Origin: Lingula anatina
Taxonomy: Eukaryota; Brachiopoda; Lingulata; Lingulida; Lingulidae
NCBI RefSeq assembly: GCF_001039355.2
Contig: NW_019775402.1
Location: forward strand, 206,872-259,908
Length of the DNA: 53,037 nucleotides
Reading direction: 5' to 3'
Of the stretch, positions 32,477-45,368 are shown piece by piece. The first letter of the stretch is position 1. The number at the start of each line of letters is the position of its first letter. A program made the translations under genes and the position numbers. The notes beneath the pieces were generated by a model. The model was not told the origin of the DNA and did no database searches. It was given only the letters and a program-made list of their open reading frames with translations.

Positions 32477-34427
32477 TGTAACTTGCACACGTTTTCTTCA
32501 TGAAGTCATACTGAAAAAAATTGATGCTAGCTGAACAGTTGGAATTTACACAAGACATGCTTCGCATGAAGAAGTAAAGTATTTGACACACAATGAGGCT
32601 CTAAAATGGCCTGTTGAAGCAATTGTGGGTTTTTCTTTCTTAAAATAGCAGAGATGAAGACAGCCATGAAATGATAAAATATTTAAGAAAAAGAGCAAAG
32701 TGCTTTAAGGTGTCTTTTGGCAAAGTTTTTTGTATCTTGCTGGTTCACCCAAGGCAACTTAAAACCACAAATGATGAAGCTGTGAAAGGCAAAGTGATAA
32801 GACTTCTAATGGCTAGAAGTTCTAAAATGTGCACATTTGCAAAGGAAGTTTGGATATGCTCTTTTGAATAAATGACAATTAGGTTGTTTGGAAAGTATCA
32901 AAAGTAGGATCAAACTCTATTCCAATAGAATTGAACTCCTGTGATCTGCCAGTTGTGTCTTAAAGGGTCTAGCTTTTATCCAACAAACGAAACTATCGTC
33001 AGCGATGAGTTTTGAAATTGTAGAAAGTTTCATTATGACTACATCTCCTGGAACAAATTTTTGCCTTTTTTATACCATCCTCTTCCTCTCTCTCTTCACC
33101 CCCATTGTTAGTGTTACAAGGGGCCTGTAAAGGGGGGGGGGGGGGTACTGGGTGTAAGAAAGATCAATCTCTGGCACAAAAAGGTCTGCTCTGAATCCAA
33201 ATTTAATCCAAGTTCTGTGCCATTTTTAAAGTTTGATCAGCCAAATAAAAGGGTGCAAAAGTTTCATTTTTTCAAAAAAAAAAGAAGACACCCCGTTTAA
33301 TTGCTGGCTAGAGTTCTGGTTAGTATCAATAGTGACTGAGAGAGGACTGCCATATATACTCTCTTCAGTAGAAAAAGAGCCCTAGAAAAACCATCTGGTT
33401 CTTGTCACTCCCATTGAGAGCTCTCATATGGTAGCCAAAAAAACTTGAGGTCACTGCAACTCAATTTTATGCAGGAATGGCTGTATTTTCTTGCTTCTTG
33501 AAACTAAAAACCACCAATGTTTATCTACCGTGGTGGTTTCCATAGAGCAATTTGATAAAAGAACTGATGTGGAAGGTTGTAGTCTGGAATGCTCGTCTGG
33601 GATCTCCAGACCATGTTCTAGAAAGTTTTTTCTAGAGAGATTTTAAACTTGGAGTGGTACTCTAAGGCATGCGTACTCTAAGAAAAGTGTTAAATTGTTG
33701 CCTTTTGACTGAATGTTACTGCATAAGCTGGAGTTATTCGAAAAATTTTTTGGACTTGGTTAAATAGTGATTTGGATCTGAAAATTGATTTGAGTATTTA
33801 TTTGAAACATAGTATAGGCGAGAGAGTTCAAAGATAACTTTGGCTCTGATTTGGCATGTTGGTTTTTTTCCTATCTTTGGCAAATGGATAACTCAGACAT
33901 ACAACATCAATAAGAAAATAATACTCTCCAAAAAAAAACAAAAAAAAACATGAAATTAGCCTTCATTTACTTCAATTTTGGAAATTTCAAAAGAAAACAA
34001 AAACTTGTTGCGATCTTAACATTGAAAGCCACTTGTGACTTTGCTTCAAATTAAAACACCAACCACCGGAACTGCTGTAATCATTCTTAAAACAAATGAA
34101 AAGACTGTACTTTTTTTACTCCCTTAAAAAGCTTTTTCCTCTCAAGTGGAAAAAAACGTCTGTGATCTCTTAATGTGGATATTTCCCGTCAGTGAATTGG
34201 AAACTTTGAAACTTATATCCTCCTCTTTTACATTCCTCAAGAAATTAGGCTGTCTGGGCTGCGGTTATGATATATCGTGCAGAAGCAGGGCCAAAACAGA
34301 TGAAAAAGGGGCCAAGTTGTACTGCTTTTATGAAGTAACTTTTAAAAAAAGTAAGAAAGAAGGCATTTTAATATGCCTTAAGTTATGTCTTGCTGAATCA
34401 TAAATCTTTTGGTTTGAGGGGAAAAAA

Positions 34428-34477
<50 letters not shown>

Positions 34478-34556
34478 TTGGCTTATGTATTACTATATAT
34501 ATTGTCATGATACAAAAAGCTGGAAAATGTGATCACAAATTGCTAGTATTATATGA
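32477..34556 (+). repeat. 2.08-kb near-identical duplication, copy 1
   Basis: The segment from TGTAACTTGCACAC to TGCTAGTATTATATGA is repeated at 34575-36633 in the same order throughout. Differences are scattered substitutions and length changes in homopolymers, plus a GA microsatellite (34431-34474, about 22 units, against about 8 in copy 2). A small open frame near the right end (peptide beginning MEKNVCDLLMW) is present in both copies only because they are nearly identical. No splice sites support coding. Confidence 0.93.
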
Positions 34557-34571
34557 GTAGTTACATCCGTA

Positions 34572-34572
34572 N
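34572..34572. other. Single-N assembly join
   Basis: One N sits between the two 2.1-kb copies, in an 18-bp spacer not present in either copy. A one-base placeholder is what several assemblers write where contigs are joined with zero or negative gap estimates. Confidence 0.9.
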
Positions 34573-34574
34573 TA

Positions 34575-36633
34575 TGTAACTTGCACACATTTTCTTCATG
34601 AAGTCATACTGAAAAAAATTGATGCTAGCTGAACAGTTGGAATTTACACAAGACATGCTTCGCATGAAGAAGTAAAGTATTTGACACACAATGAGGTTCT
34701 AAAATGGCCTGTTGAAGCAATTGTGGGTTTTTCTTTCTTAAAATAGCAGAGATGAAGACAGCCATGAAATGATAAAATATTTAAGAAAAAGAGCAAAGTG
34801 CTTTAAGGTGTCTTTTGGCAAAGTTTTTTTGTATCTTGCTGGTTCACCCAAGGCAACTTAAAACCACAAATGATGAAATTGCAAAAGGCAAAGTGATAAA
34901 ACTTCTAATGGCTAGAAGTTCTAAAACGTGCACATCTGAAAAGGAAATTTGGATATATGCTGTTTTGAATAAGTGACAATTAGTTTGTGGGAAAAATATC
35001 AAAAGTAGGATCAAACTCCATTCCAATAGATTTGAACTCCGGTGGTCTACCAGTTGTGTCTTAAAGGTTCTAACTTAAATCCAACAGACTATTGTCAGCG
35101 ATAAGTCTTGAAATTGTGGAAAGTTTCATTATGGCTACATCTTCTGGAACAAATTTTTGGCTATTCTATACCCCACTCTTCCTCTCTCTCTCTTTACCCC
35201 CCCCCCCCCCCCCAATTGTCTGTTAGTGTTACCAGGGGCCTGTAGGTGGGGGGGGGATAAGAAAGATCCACCTTTTTGGCATTAAAAGGTCTGCTCTGAA
35301 TCCAAATTTGATCCAAGTTCTGTGCCATTTTTAAAGTGTGATCAGCCAAATAAAAGGGTGCAAAAGTTTCATTTTTTTTCAAAAAAAAAAAAAAAAATAC
35401 CCCACTTTTAATTGCTGGCTTGAGTCCTGGTTAGTATCAGAAGTGACTGAGAGAGGACTGCCATATATACTCTCTTCAGTAGAAAAAGAGCCCTAGAAAA
35501 ACCATCTGGTTCTTGTCACTCCCATTGAGAGCTCTCATATAGTAGCCAAAAAAACTTGAGGTCACTGCAACTCAATTTTATGCAGGAATGGCTGTATTTT
35601 CTTGCTTCTTGAAACTAAAAACCACCAATGTTTATCTACCGTGGTGGTTTCCATAGAGCAATTTGATAAAAGAACTGATGTGGAAGGTTGAAGTCTGGAA
35701 TGCTCGTCTGGGATCTCCAGACCATGTTCTAGAAAGTTTTTTCTAGAGAGATTTCAAACTTGGAGTGGTACTCTAAGGCATGCGTACTCTAAGAAAAGTG
35801 TTAAATTGTTGCCTTTTGATTAAAATTAATATTACTGCATAAGGTGGAGTTGTTCGAATATTTTTTTTGGACTTGGTTAAATTGGGATTTGGATCTGAAA
35901 ATTGATTTGAGTATTTATTTGAAACACAGAGTATAGGAGAGAGAGTTCAAAGATAACTTTGGCTCTGATTTGGCATGTCGTTTTTTTTTTTTCCTAGCTG
36001 TGGCAAATGGATAACTCAGACGTACAACATCAATAAGAAAAATTAAAAAAAACAAAACATGAAATTAGCCTTCATTTACTTCAATTTTGGAAATTTCAAA
36101 AGAAAAAAAAACTTGTTGGGATCTTAACACTGAAAGCCACTTGTGACTTTGCTTCAAATTGTAACACCAACCATGGGAACTGTTGTAATCATTCTTAAAA
36201 CAAATGAAAAGACTGTACTTTTTTACTCCCTTAAAAAGCTTTTTCCTCTCAAGTGGAAAAAAAAATGTCTGTGATCTCTTAATGTGGATATTTCCCGTTA
36301 GTGAATTGGAAACTTTGAAACTTATATCCTCCTCTTTTACATTCCTCAAGAAATTAGGCTGTCTGGGCTGCGGTTATGATATATCATGCAGAAGCAGGGC
36401 CAAAACAGATGAAAAAGGGGCCAAGTTGTACTGCTTTTATGAAGTAACTTTTAAAAAAAGTAAGAAAGAAGGCATTTTAATATGCCTTAAGTTATGTCTT
36501 GCTGAATCATAAATCTTTTGGTTTGAGGGGAAAAAATGAGAGAGAGAGAGAGACTTTTGGCTTATGTATTACTATATGTATTGTCATGATACAAAAAGCT
36601 GGAAAATGTGATCACAAATTGCTAGTATTATAT
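34575..36633 (+). repeat. 2.06-kb near-identical duplication, copy 2
   Basis: Second copy of 32477-34556. Its first bases begin three positions after the single N. Its GA microsatellite is at 36538-36553. Confidence 0.93.
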
Positions 36634-39600
36634 GGAGTGTGGGAGGAATCGTGGTGTCAGCCATATGTGAGCAAAATCAAAAACTCTTGTCAATTGTATT
36701 GTGTTCTTCATTTATGGTTTTATTGAAAAAATGGGCCCAAGATAAATGTAAACTATTGTGAAAAACACCAGATTTGTTCTAATATATTTGCAGGAATTTT
36801 AGAATCTGTAAACCAGTCTGAAAAAGGTAATTATTAATAAAATAAAAAAAATTACAAAAATATCCTATTGAGAATGCTTAAAACCTGGAAAAGTATCATA
36901 ACATGCAATTATTATATTTTAGATTTTTTTTTTTTTTTTTTTTTTTGGGGGGGGGGATACCAATCTGAAAGATGACAGCAACGATAAACTCTCCAAGTTC
37001 ATCTGGGGTTACTTGTTGGAAGAAGATATCAGTAAGACAAGTTTTCCATATTAAATACAGTTCATACTGAGTTCATGCTATACAGCATGTAAATATTTGA
37101 AACAGGTTTCAAGGTAGTAGGTAATGGCTTCATTACTTCGTGCATGGCGAGTAAATATGGAACATCATATTGGATATTGCGTTTCCTTTATTAGTTAAGG
37201 TACTACTGTATTAGATAACCTTAGGCCTGGTATTGTTTCTAGCCAATCCCACATCATAAAATTTAAGTGGAATCTTTTCAGCAGATTACAGGGGCAAATA
37301 TTAGCCATTCATATGGTAACCACTGCCAAACATGAAATATTTTGTGGTAAATGTCAAGAGAAATTTATATTTACTAGTAGAGGTTCTTATTACTTAATAC
37401 TTGTTGCTTTTTATCTCTCATCTTTCATCTGCTAGCAGCAGGAGTTTAGCCAAATTAAATGCTTTTCTTACTGCCATAGAATGCCTTGGTTCCATTAGTT
37501 CCAGTGATAAAAATCTGAAAAAAAAGACCATCCAGAATTGAATTAGGGAGCCCAAAATATAGCTAGATGGTTGCTTGTCTAAGACCTTTGTTAGTATTTT
37601 TTAAGCCGTAATTACATTGTAGCAATTAAGATTTGCTAAATTGTTCACATTATTGGGGCTTTAAAAGCCAATAATCCTCAAGTTTTCACTAATTTAGTGT
37701 TTCGATAAAAGACGTTTCTTTTCTGTAAATTGCCTCTAGTAAGACTTGTTAGTGATTCCTTTGAAAAGGGAAAAGAAAGAATGCTTACGTATGTCTCTTG
37801 TGCACTTGTTTGAGTTGTAAATCCAGGTTTACATATTATGACTGTTTCAGAAAGGATTCTCAGAATATTCTGTGGGATTGCCTACACTTGTAAGTTCTGA
37901 AAGATTAAGGAAAGTCTGTGCTCTGCCACAAACCCAAAGTCGACCTTCTGTTATGGCAGTGGTATCTCTGAAAACAAAAAAAACAAAAAAAAAAAGAAAC
38001 GAGTTTGAATAATTACTTGTCAGAGCTAGTACAGGAAGCAAGAATCGAAATGTGAAACATATTACAACTCTACTGGACATCAGTTGTTCAGGTATGATGA
38101 ATAGAAACCATTTTGATAAAAATGATATGAAAATACATATTTCTGCAGAATAAACTTAGGGCTGTCATTTTACTGTAGAAATTTTTAACTTCTGATCCAT
38201 ACAATGAACTTGTAACATCTGACCCATAATAAACTAAAAACCATTCTTTCAAATAAACTGTAGGATATATGGCCCTTATATTTGGTTTAAATGTAATAAA
38301 AACAAAAACAAAAAAAAAAAAAAAACATACTGGGTGACAACTATAATGGATATAGCACAGGCTACTGGTACCAGTACTGTGAGAAGCTTGAGCACTAAAG
38401 GTTTTTTTTTTTTCCCAAAGTTTTTATGATGCCTTAAATTGGAACCTGGTACAACCTTTCACTGACTTAAACAAACTGGTGTTACTGCACTATCACACAC
38501 ACCCGCGCTTGACCAATACGAATCTTATGTATTGTGACCGGCGCGGCTCTCTGTTGGTGCCACCCTTAACAACCCTAACAACTGCTTAAAGATGCATACA
38601 AAGTCAATTTTTGGTCACAAAAACCAACCAAATGCCAGCATATAGTTTCAAGTAGTATAACTAAGAGAATTACCAAAAGGCATTGTTTAATTTTACCTGA
38701 AAATGATGTTTGAATGGATTTTTCTGCTGGCATTCTAAGCTGTATGTCAATGAGGCAGGAAAGTAGGTCAAGAAAGTAGGTTAAATTGACAACCAAAAAT
38801 TTAAAGAAAGGAGCAGTCTCAAGGTCTTTTATGGCTGATCGAGTGATCTATTCAGTTTATCCCTTGGCATGTAGAATTTATTTGAGTCGTATAAGAAACT
38901 AGTAGAAGTGGTTTACATGTGTTACTGGGAATCCACGCTCCACCGATGCTCGTTTCGTATGTACCTTTAAAAGAGTAACATTTGCTGCCTTGGTTGATAG
39001 GTGATAATATTTACTGCGTTTTCTCATAGAAGCTGTCACCTTTAGAAATGATTTCTGTTCTTTCACTGGGGGTGTCATTGTATCTTTACACAAAAATCAA
39101 ATAAAGGAAAAATCAATGAAATTGCTCAGAGAGCAAAGCAACTTGGCCAAATTGCAAAATTAGTTTTTAAAACACAAAAAGATAAATAGAATCTGGTGAT
39201 TAAAAGATAATTCAACTTATTACTGTCATTCTTAATATTCTGAAAATGGAATTTCATAGTTCTAAGAACTGATTTTCTTAAGTGACAAGAAATAAAATCA
39301 TTAATTTCAGTTGAATCGAATTTAAGTTGATTTAAGGATAAATCCATTTTAAAGTAGCCCTCTGCTGTATGGCATACTTAAAAAAACCAAGAAGGTAATT
39401 AAAATAATAATGAAGATATTATAATGAGATTTTGTTTGATATGGACAAAATACAAAAAAGGTCAAATTGACAATGACATTGAAGATGACCCTTGAGAATT
39501 CACTTAAACATGAACTAATAAAAAGGTATCTTGACCCTGTTTCACCTTCCTCAATTTTTTTTTCGTGTTAACAGGTGAGTGAATTTGAATAGCCAGTTGC

Positions 39601-40678
39601 CATTGAAGAAGAATAAATTGATACTAACCTTTTGTCACTGGCCCATGCATTATACATTGCCGCTTATAGTATATGGGCTGTAATTGAATCCGGTGACAGA
39701 GTGGCCTTCTGAAGATGGAGGACACCAGACATAGGTCATCTTCGTGTCACATTATTATGGACAGAAGTCATAAAAAGATGTTGACCTTAAATTTTGTGGC
39801 TTGCGATATGACAAGTGATATTTTATGACAGAGGACAATGTACTATAATCAGGGCATGGTTTTTCTTTCACAAAACATCTGTGGTTCAGAAATTTGGTCA
39901 AACTTTTAGACTAAAATTTGACTAAAGACAAATCAGTGATAGAAATATTGTCCATTTTTTAAGACAAGAAAGGCAGGACTAATATATTTCAAACAAGTGC
40001 TCAGTTATAGTGGACAACTATGGATTATGGTATTTATTTGATCTTTTCAAGAGGGGAAGATTGTGAATTTTACAGATACTGAATTTTTTAAGTCATAATT
40101 TCTTAAAATTAGGACATTCCTAGTGAGTGGTAGCAACTAAATTTGAAAAAATAGGCTTCTCTGTAGTTCTACTGTATGCAGTAAAAGCACCACAAATATC
40201 TGAAAGTTTGATAATTTTTTTGCTCAATTACATTCAAAAAATTAAGTCTTTATTATTTCTTGAAATAAAGTAGACCAAATGTTTGGTCTTTTTAAAAGTT
40301 TAGGCTAATTTCTGGGCTAAAATTCTTTTGTTAAACCTGACTACGGTTTTACACGCAACCACCCAAGATGAATAGAAGATGCTGTTGTTGTTACCTATTT
40401 ATTAAGATGCAGTTTGACTCCTGTCTGGAAACTGTCTGAAGAAAAATAATAAACTATTTAACCAAAACATTTCCATTTCCTCTTGAGGCTTGCCATGCAG
40501 GTTTACCAAGTTAGGGAAGTTGATTAATAAAAATTGGGACCTTCCATTATATAGATGCGTTAAGATTGGTCAAATTGGAAATCACATGAAGTCTAATTTC
40601 TGCTGACCTAACTGAGGAATACCCTTGCTTTTAAATAGGGAACCCCCCTCTACTCCCCCCTCCCTCAAGTTTTCGCTT
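36634..40678 (+). other. Presumed intron, no gene recognised
   Basis: AT-rich unique sequence. It includes a T26-G9 tract (36925-36957), poly-A near 37975-37996 and 38301-38324, and a T run at 38402-38413. One acceptor/donor pair (about 36795-36827) encloses a stop in phase 0 and is not called. Confidence 0.45.
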
Positions 40679-40865
40679 AGACAGCATTCGCAACAGTGGA
40701 CTAACGGAACCGCTGATCAAACATGGCAACCCAGTTAAAAGATTGCCGCGTAATTCTCTAATGCACACCGAATAGATTCCTCTCGGAGATTACACAACAA
40801 GTATTCTAATGGGTCGTCCACATTTGATCCGAAGATCTGTTAGTCCACTGTTCTGAATGCGTTCT
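40679..40865. mobile_element. MITE family A, subfamily with GTGGACTAAC arms (copy A4)
   Basis: The left end AGACAGCATTCGCAACAGTG plus GACTAACGG pairs with the right end GTTAGTCCACTGTTCTGAAT plus GCGTTCT. Internal GATCAAACATGGCAACCCA pairs with a complementary block near 40811. About 187 bp, non-coding. Confidence 0.8.
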
Positions 40866-41108
40866 CAGACTTCATAGACTTAGGCTTCGTTCACATGCAA
40901 TGTCTATTTTCTAAATTCTATTTTCTATTCGCGGTATGTCTTATGATCACGGTCTGTGCCCTGAATATCCCGCGGCGTAATTACTGGCAGCGCGAGGCAG
41001 TTACTATAAGTTACTATAAGTAACTGGCTCGCGCTGCCAGTAATTACGCGGCAGGATATTCAGGTCACAGACCGTGATCATAAGATACCGCAAATAGAAA
41101 ATGGATTT

Positions 41109-41136
41109 TTATGTACAGACACAGATGTGTCTGTAC
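41109..41136. other. Perfect 13-bp stem hairpin
   Basis: ATGTACAGACACA and TGTGTCTGTACAT are exact complements around a 2-base centre. It lies at the junction of the B2 right arm and the GTCGCC repeat, and may be an end of a further nested sequence. Confidence 0.85.
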
Positions 41137-41152
41137 ATATTGCTATCACCTG

Positions 41153-41214
41153 CGTCTGTCGTCGCCGTCGCCGTCCCTGTCGCCGTCCCTGTCGCCGTCG
41201 ATGTCGCCGTCGCC
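41153..41214. repeat. GTCGCC/GTCCCT hexamer repeat ended by a single N
   Basis: Tandem GTCGCC units, with GTCCCT and GTCGAT variants, form a GC-rich tract unlike its surroundings. It stops at the N at 41215. Confidence 0.92.
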
Positions 41215-41364
41215 NGAGGCAGTTACTATAAGTTACTATAAGTAACTGGCTCGCGCTGCCAGTGATTACGCGGCGGGATATTCAGGGCACAGACCGTGAT
41301 CATAAGATAGCGCAAATAGAAAATAGAAATTAGAAAATAGACATTGCATGTGAACGAAGCCTAA

Positions 41365-41549
41365 GGCCTTATTCAGAACAGTGGAATAACAGATCCACGG
41401 ATCAAATATGGCAGACCCACTAGAATGCTTGCTGCACAATCCCTGCACAAAATCTATTCAGTGTCGAGTCCTGAATTCAGAGGCAAGCTTTTTAGTGGGT
41501 TGACATATTTGATCTGTGGATCTGTTAGTCCACTGTTCTGAATGTGCTC
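41365..41549. mobile_element. Harbinger-like MITE, family A (copy A5)
   Basis: Flanked by TAA at 41362-41364 and 41550-41552. The arms are GGCCTTATTCAGAACAGTGG and the complement ending CCACTGTTCTGAATGTGCTC, with inner GATCCACGGATCAAATATGG paired to the block near 41505. The left TAA is shared with the right edge of B2, so the two elements abut. Confidence 0.85.
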
Positions 41550-41893
41550 TAAAGCATCCTCTGAATGTCAAGATACATTCAATACTGTACATCAAATGAC
41601 TTTCAAAATAAAAAAAATAAAAAATAGATTAGTACTCTTTTCAATCAATTCAATTCTACCTCAACTCCAATATTAAATTGAATTCTTATCGACTGTAGTA
41701 AATTTTGTATAGTTGTAACAGGGCCGACAGCAGGTTCTTATTACAATTCATGCCAAATTCAATCAATGCCTGAAAGATGTTATCAAAGAGGGCACTATCT
41801 TCAATTCTGGTCGTTCATTTGTAGTCCACATATCATTCTGGCAATTGACAGTCAACTCACTGTGCTCCTTCAAATTACTATACAGTGCACCTT

Positions 41894-41960
41894 AGGTCAC
41901 ATTCACAACAGCAAACTAACTGGATCAAATAAGGCCGACCCACTTAAATCAGAAACAGAC
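41894..41960. mobile_element. Family A fragment, left arm only (copy A6)
   Basis: After TTA, the sequence GGTCACATTCACAACAGCAA and then CTAACTGGATCAAATAAGGC matches the left arm of A4, A5 and A7. No right arm is found nearby. Confidence 0.6.
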
Positions 41961-43114
41961 CAAAAGCTTGATAACTCACTGACAACATATCTTCTTTAAA
42001 GTAAAATAAAAGATTTTTCATCGATCTCAAGAAATAAGAGCTATATATATTATATCCTTTCTCATATAGTAAAGGAAATACCTAAAATAATTTTAGCATT
42101 AAAAAGAGCATAGATGCCAACATGACATAGGGGGCATAAAACTGGCATCAACATACATGTTTAAACTGGCACAGTGAAATTTAACCGAAACCTATTTGCC
42201 AAAGGGAGAATTCTTATCTTCTTTTCCTGCCCGCGCTGCAACAAATGTAAGTGAGTTGTTATGTAATTGTTTGAGGCAGCGTGTATCTGCCACCTCGACT
42301 TCCATTAAGATACAAATTGGGAAACCATCAACACTGCAGCATTAGCCACTTAGAGCGTAAAGCGGCCATTAAGTTGGTGATAAAATATAAGTAAATGGCA
42401 TTTAGCTTGAACATGTAACCATGCTTTAAACATTTATATATAAAGCACAAGAGCAGGAAGCAGCCCTGTTGCAATATTCGATAATCGAACCATTAATTGA
42501 GCTGGCATTCTAAAAAGCAAACATCTTATTCCATTTCCGTGTGGTATAATTTTCAGGTGAAATAAGCCTCGAAACTTTATCAGTCTGTCTGCATTACAGC
42601 TAAAGGTCTACTGCCAAAATGGATTACTCTAATAAAACCTGAACACTAATTAATAACAACAACCTATAATCTGATTAACTAGAGAAAAAGCAATAAGCAA
42701 TAGAAAGCAATAATTGAGAGGGCCTGTAAGATAGCAATTAATTGCCCTTGTGTTTTTAATATAAAGTGCTTCTTTTTTTTTAAATTTCTTTGCTGATACT
42801 GTGGCATAAGATTACCCTTGCCTTTGCATGTCATGTCCAGTAACACCCTGATTTTGAGAGGTCACATGAAACTCTCCTTTCTACTATAAACATGCCAACT
42901 CCTAAGCAAAATACATGTATAAGGGTTGCTGCAAATATGCAGCAAATAATTAATGTTGCAAACTGCAATTCCTTCTTGCAAATTTGCATCAAATTTGCTG
43001 CAATATGGCTGCAAATTCGCAGCATTAAAAATTTTCTTGCTAACTCCTGCAAACTCGTTGCAGCAAACTTTTCATTTTGCTACAGGAATTTCTGGCTTGT
43101 GTTATCGGCATCTC
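41961..43114 (+). other. Presumed intron with a TGCAAA-rich patch
   Basis: Unique AT-rich sequence. At 42930-43080 the words TGCAAA, TGCAGC and TTGCTGCAA recur irregularly on both strands. It looks like decayed low-complexity DNA and gives a false open frame rich in A, N, Q and C. Confidence 0.45.
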
Positions 43115-43294
43115 CAGGAATGGACCGAAGCCATCTTCTGGGTCTTCCAAAAGACGGTCAGAATTTTTCAAGTTTACATTGATGGGCATCCAATATTTTC
43201 TGTCGGAAGATGGCCAAAAAAAATTAAGGATGGATCAACAACGGTAATTTGGAAAAAAACCTCTTATGTCTCTGTCATTTCTGGTAATGCCCTG
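43115..43294. mobile_element. MITE family F (copy F2)
   Basis: Interior blocks CATCTTCTGGGTCTTCCAAA, TTTCAAGTTTACATTGATGG and GGATGGATCAACA match F3. The ends CAGGAATGGACC and AATGCCCTG are diverged from CAGGGGCGG. Confidence 0.75.
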
Positions 43295-43458
43295 TGTTTC
43301 AAAAGTCTTGGGAAACTTTTCTTCTATTGTGCGCATTGCTTCTGCTGTTTTTAGCATCTTGAACTGGTATTGGGATGTCTTACAAAATTGGCTAATGAAG
43401 TAAATTTGGTCGAAGATTCACTCGTATGCACATGGGAATTTGGTTAAAGATGCTAAAC

Positions 43459-43459
43459 N

Positions 43460-43486
<27 letters not shown>
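43459..43486. other. Single N followed by GA microsatellite
   Basis: One N joins GCTAAAC to about thirteen GA units. This is another one-base join, here at a microsatellite edge. Confidence 0.9.
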
Positions 43487-43490
<4 letters not shown>

Positions 43491-44427
43491 CCTCACTTCA
43501 CACATCAATCCACATCCACACACCCCAGCAAAGTCAAATTTAAGGAATGAAGAAGAAAAATGAATAAGATTCTTTTGCAGTTTTTACACTATTTCTGTAG
43601 GTCAAATTACACTTGTTTTAAAGAAAAATTAAAACTTACTACTTTTTTATTGTGTATTTATTCATTTACTGTCACTTGTTTAAAGAACATTCATTGGGTG
43701 GTAGAAGTAAAGACCAATTATAATATTTTTATGAGGTCTTTGGGAAGGTTTTCACTGTTATAGCAGGGTATGGTCAACCGGTTGTACTAGGGGTCATTAA
43801 AATATGGTCAGTCCTTAATCCTCTCTGGTCAGATTGGCCTGAGCTAACATCACAATATTTGAGGAACCACTCCTCAAGGGCGGATGTGACTCAAGCTCTG
43901 AGTGGTAAACGATAGCCCTCTTCATGAAAATCTTGACTTTATATCAGTAATACCAACAACCAATCACCCAAACCAAAGGTCCTAAATAAATAACTTATAC
44001 GGTATTGGTCAGTAGTTGTGTTAGATAGTGCAGAACTTCAAAAGAAACATAGAACTTCTTAAAATTTTGTTTGTGTAGGAATTTAGACTTGGCCAGTTGA
44101 CAAGGGAATGAAGTTTGAGGTATATTATTCATAACAGAGCACGACTCTCATAATTCATAATCGTAATTACTTGCTCTTGTTGACCAGTGCATGTTGTTTT
44201 TTGACCTTTTCCTCATCTAACAAACAATAAAAGCCCTGGTTAGATATTCCCTCAGGGAAAAGGTCAGAGGTCAGATGAAAGTTTTATACTGTCTCTGCAC
44301 AGTGTTTCTTATTTATCCCATATCCAGTGACTCATTTTTAGAATGGCTTTAATGCAGTTTTAATATCCTTTCCATATATGGGTCCCTGTTTATAAGATGA
44401 TGCAACAAACCCATGATACTGCGATCT

Positions 44428-44596
44428 GCTATTTAGTTCTGACTTTATTCTCAGCAAAGTCCAGTTTTATTTGTGTAATTGTTCCTTTTTTATGTATATA
44501 TTTCTGGTACTGTTATTTGGTTCTGACATTGTTCTCAGCACAGTCCAGTTTTACGTGTGTAAATGTGCCTTTTTGATATATATTTCTGGTACTATA
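44428..44596 (+). repeat. 84-bp tandem duplication
   Basis: TTCTGACTTTATTCTCAGCA starts at 44437 and returns as TTCTGACATTGTTCTCAGCA at 44521. Each is followed by AGTCCAGTTTTA and a T-rich end with TATATATTTCTGGTACT. Confidence 0.88.
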
Positions 44597-45368
44597 GATT
44601 AACCTTGAGGTGTGTATATATTCAAGGCGCCAATGCTTTCTCCATGACATATTAAATACATCCAGTCTGCCAGCTGGAGGGGGTGAATAAATTCAGATCT
44701 TTACTTAGAAGTGTAACCGAGTTATTCGGGTGATTTTCGAACTACATGTAGAATCAGATAAGGAAAATTCTGTGTAGTTGGACAACTGGTATTTGAAATA
44801 ATTGGAAGTGCTTTGATTTTTCTTGAAAATTTTTTACCAGGTAAGAGTAATAATAATAATAATAATTATCATTATAATAATAATAATACTTGCTTTCATG
44901 AGAATTTATAACATAATTTTGGGTCTTTTTTTTTTTAGTAACCATATGTCTTTGGATCAATTGATACATTTTTAACAACAAGCAGGAAAAATAATTAATT
45001 TCTGGTTTTTCATATTTCCTTAAAATGATCTGCTTACTCCAGATAAAAAAAGTTTCATCCAGTGGATTTTAATTAATGCCATTAGTGTCTTCTGTTTGTC
45101 TCTTTCTAAAATATATTTTCTTTTTAAGATGATGAAAAAGAAAATCAAATATTTTAATGCCATCAGATCATGTTCTGTTACGGGGTGACAGATGGGATAA
45201 TTGGTGCTACATCTTCTCTGACATTTGGCAGACTTTTTGTGGTTTTATCAGGGTGTGTGACCCTTGTTATATATATATCATCTGTCATATTCCCATTAGG
45301 TCTTATTGTATGTTAATCAGCTGGCTGGGATTGGAGTAAAGGGATTTTGCATTGAGTGTTAAATTTAA

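Larger units (their letters stand above)
40883..41361. mobile_element. MITE family B (copy B2), internally duplicated and holding a single N
   Basis: The ends GGCTTCGTTCACATGCAATG and CATTGCATGTGAACGAAGCC are perfect inverted repeats, with TTA before and TAA after. The core, starting GCGGCGTAATTACTGGC, folds on itself. Compared with B1 the right arm is present twice (about 40993-41103 and 41216-41328). The copies are separated by a short hairpin, a GTCGCC repeat and one N at 41215. The second arm begins exactly after the N. Confidence 0.85.
43295..45368 (+). other. Presumed intron, no gene recognised
   Basis: Contains a single N at 43459 directly before a GA microsatellite (43460-43486), an 84-bp tandem duplication and an AAT run at 44846-44888. 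No exon recognised. Confidence 0.45.

Noticed and set aside
34146-36512. Pair of matching open frames (85 and 102 codons) containing CDLLMWIFPVSELETLKL
   Set aside because: They match because the 2.1-kb segment is duplicated or two haplotypes. The frames start in homopolymers, and no acceptor or donor frames them.
36795-36827. Acceptor/donor pair enclosing 33 nt (ILESVNQSEK in one frame)
   Set aside because: Phase 0, used by every other exon, hits TAG. The open frame would need a phase not provided by known exons.
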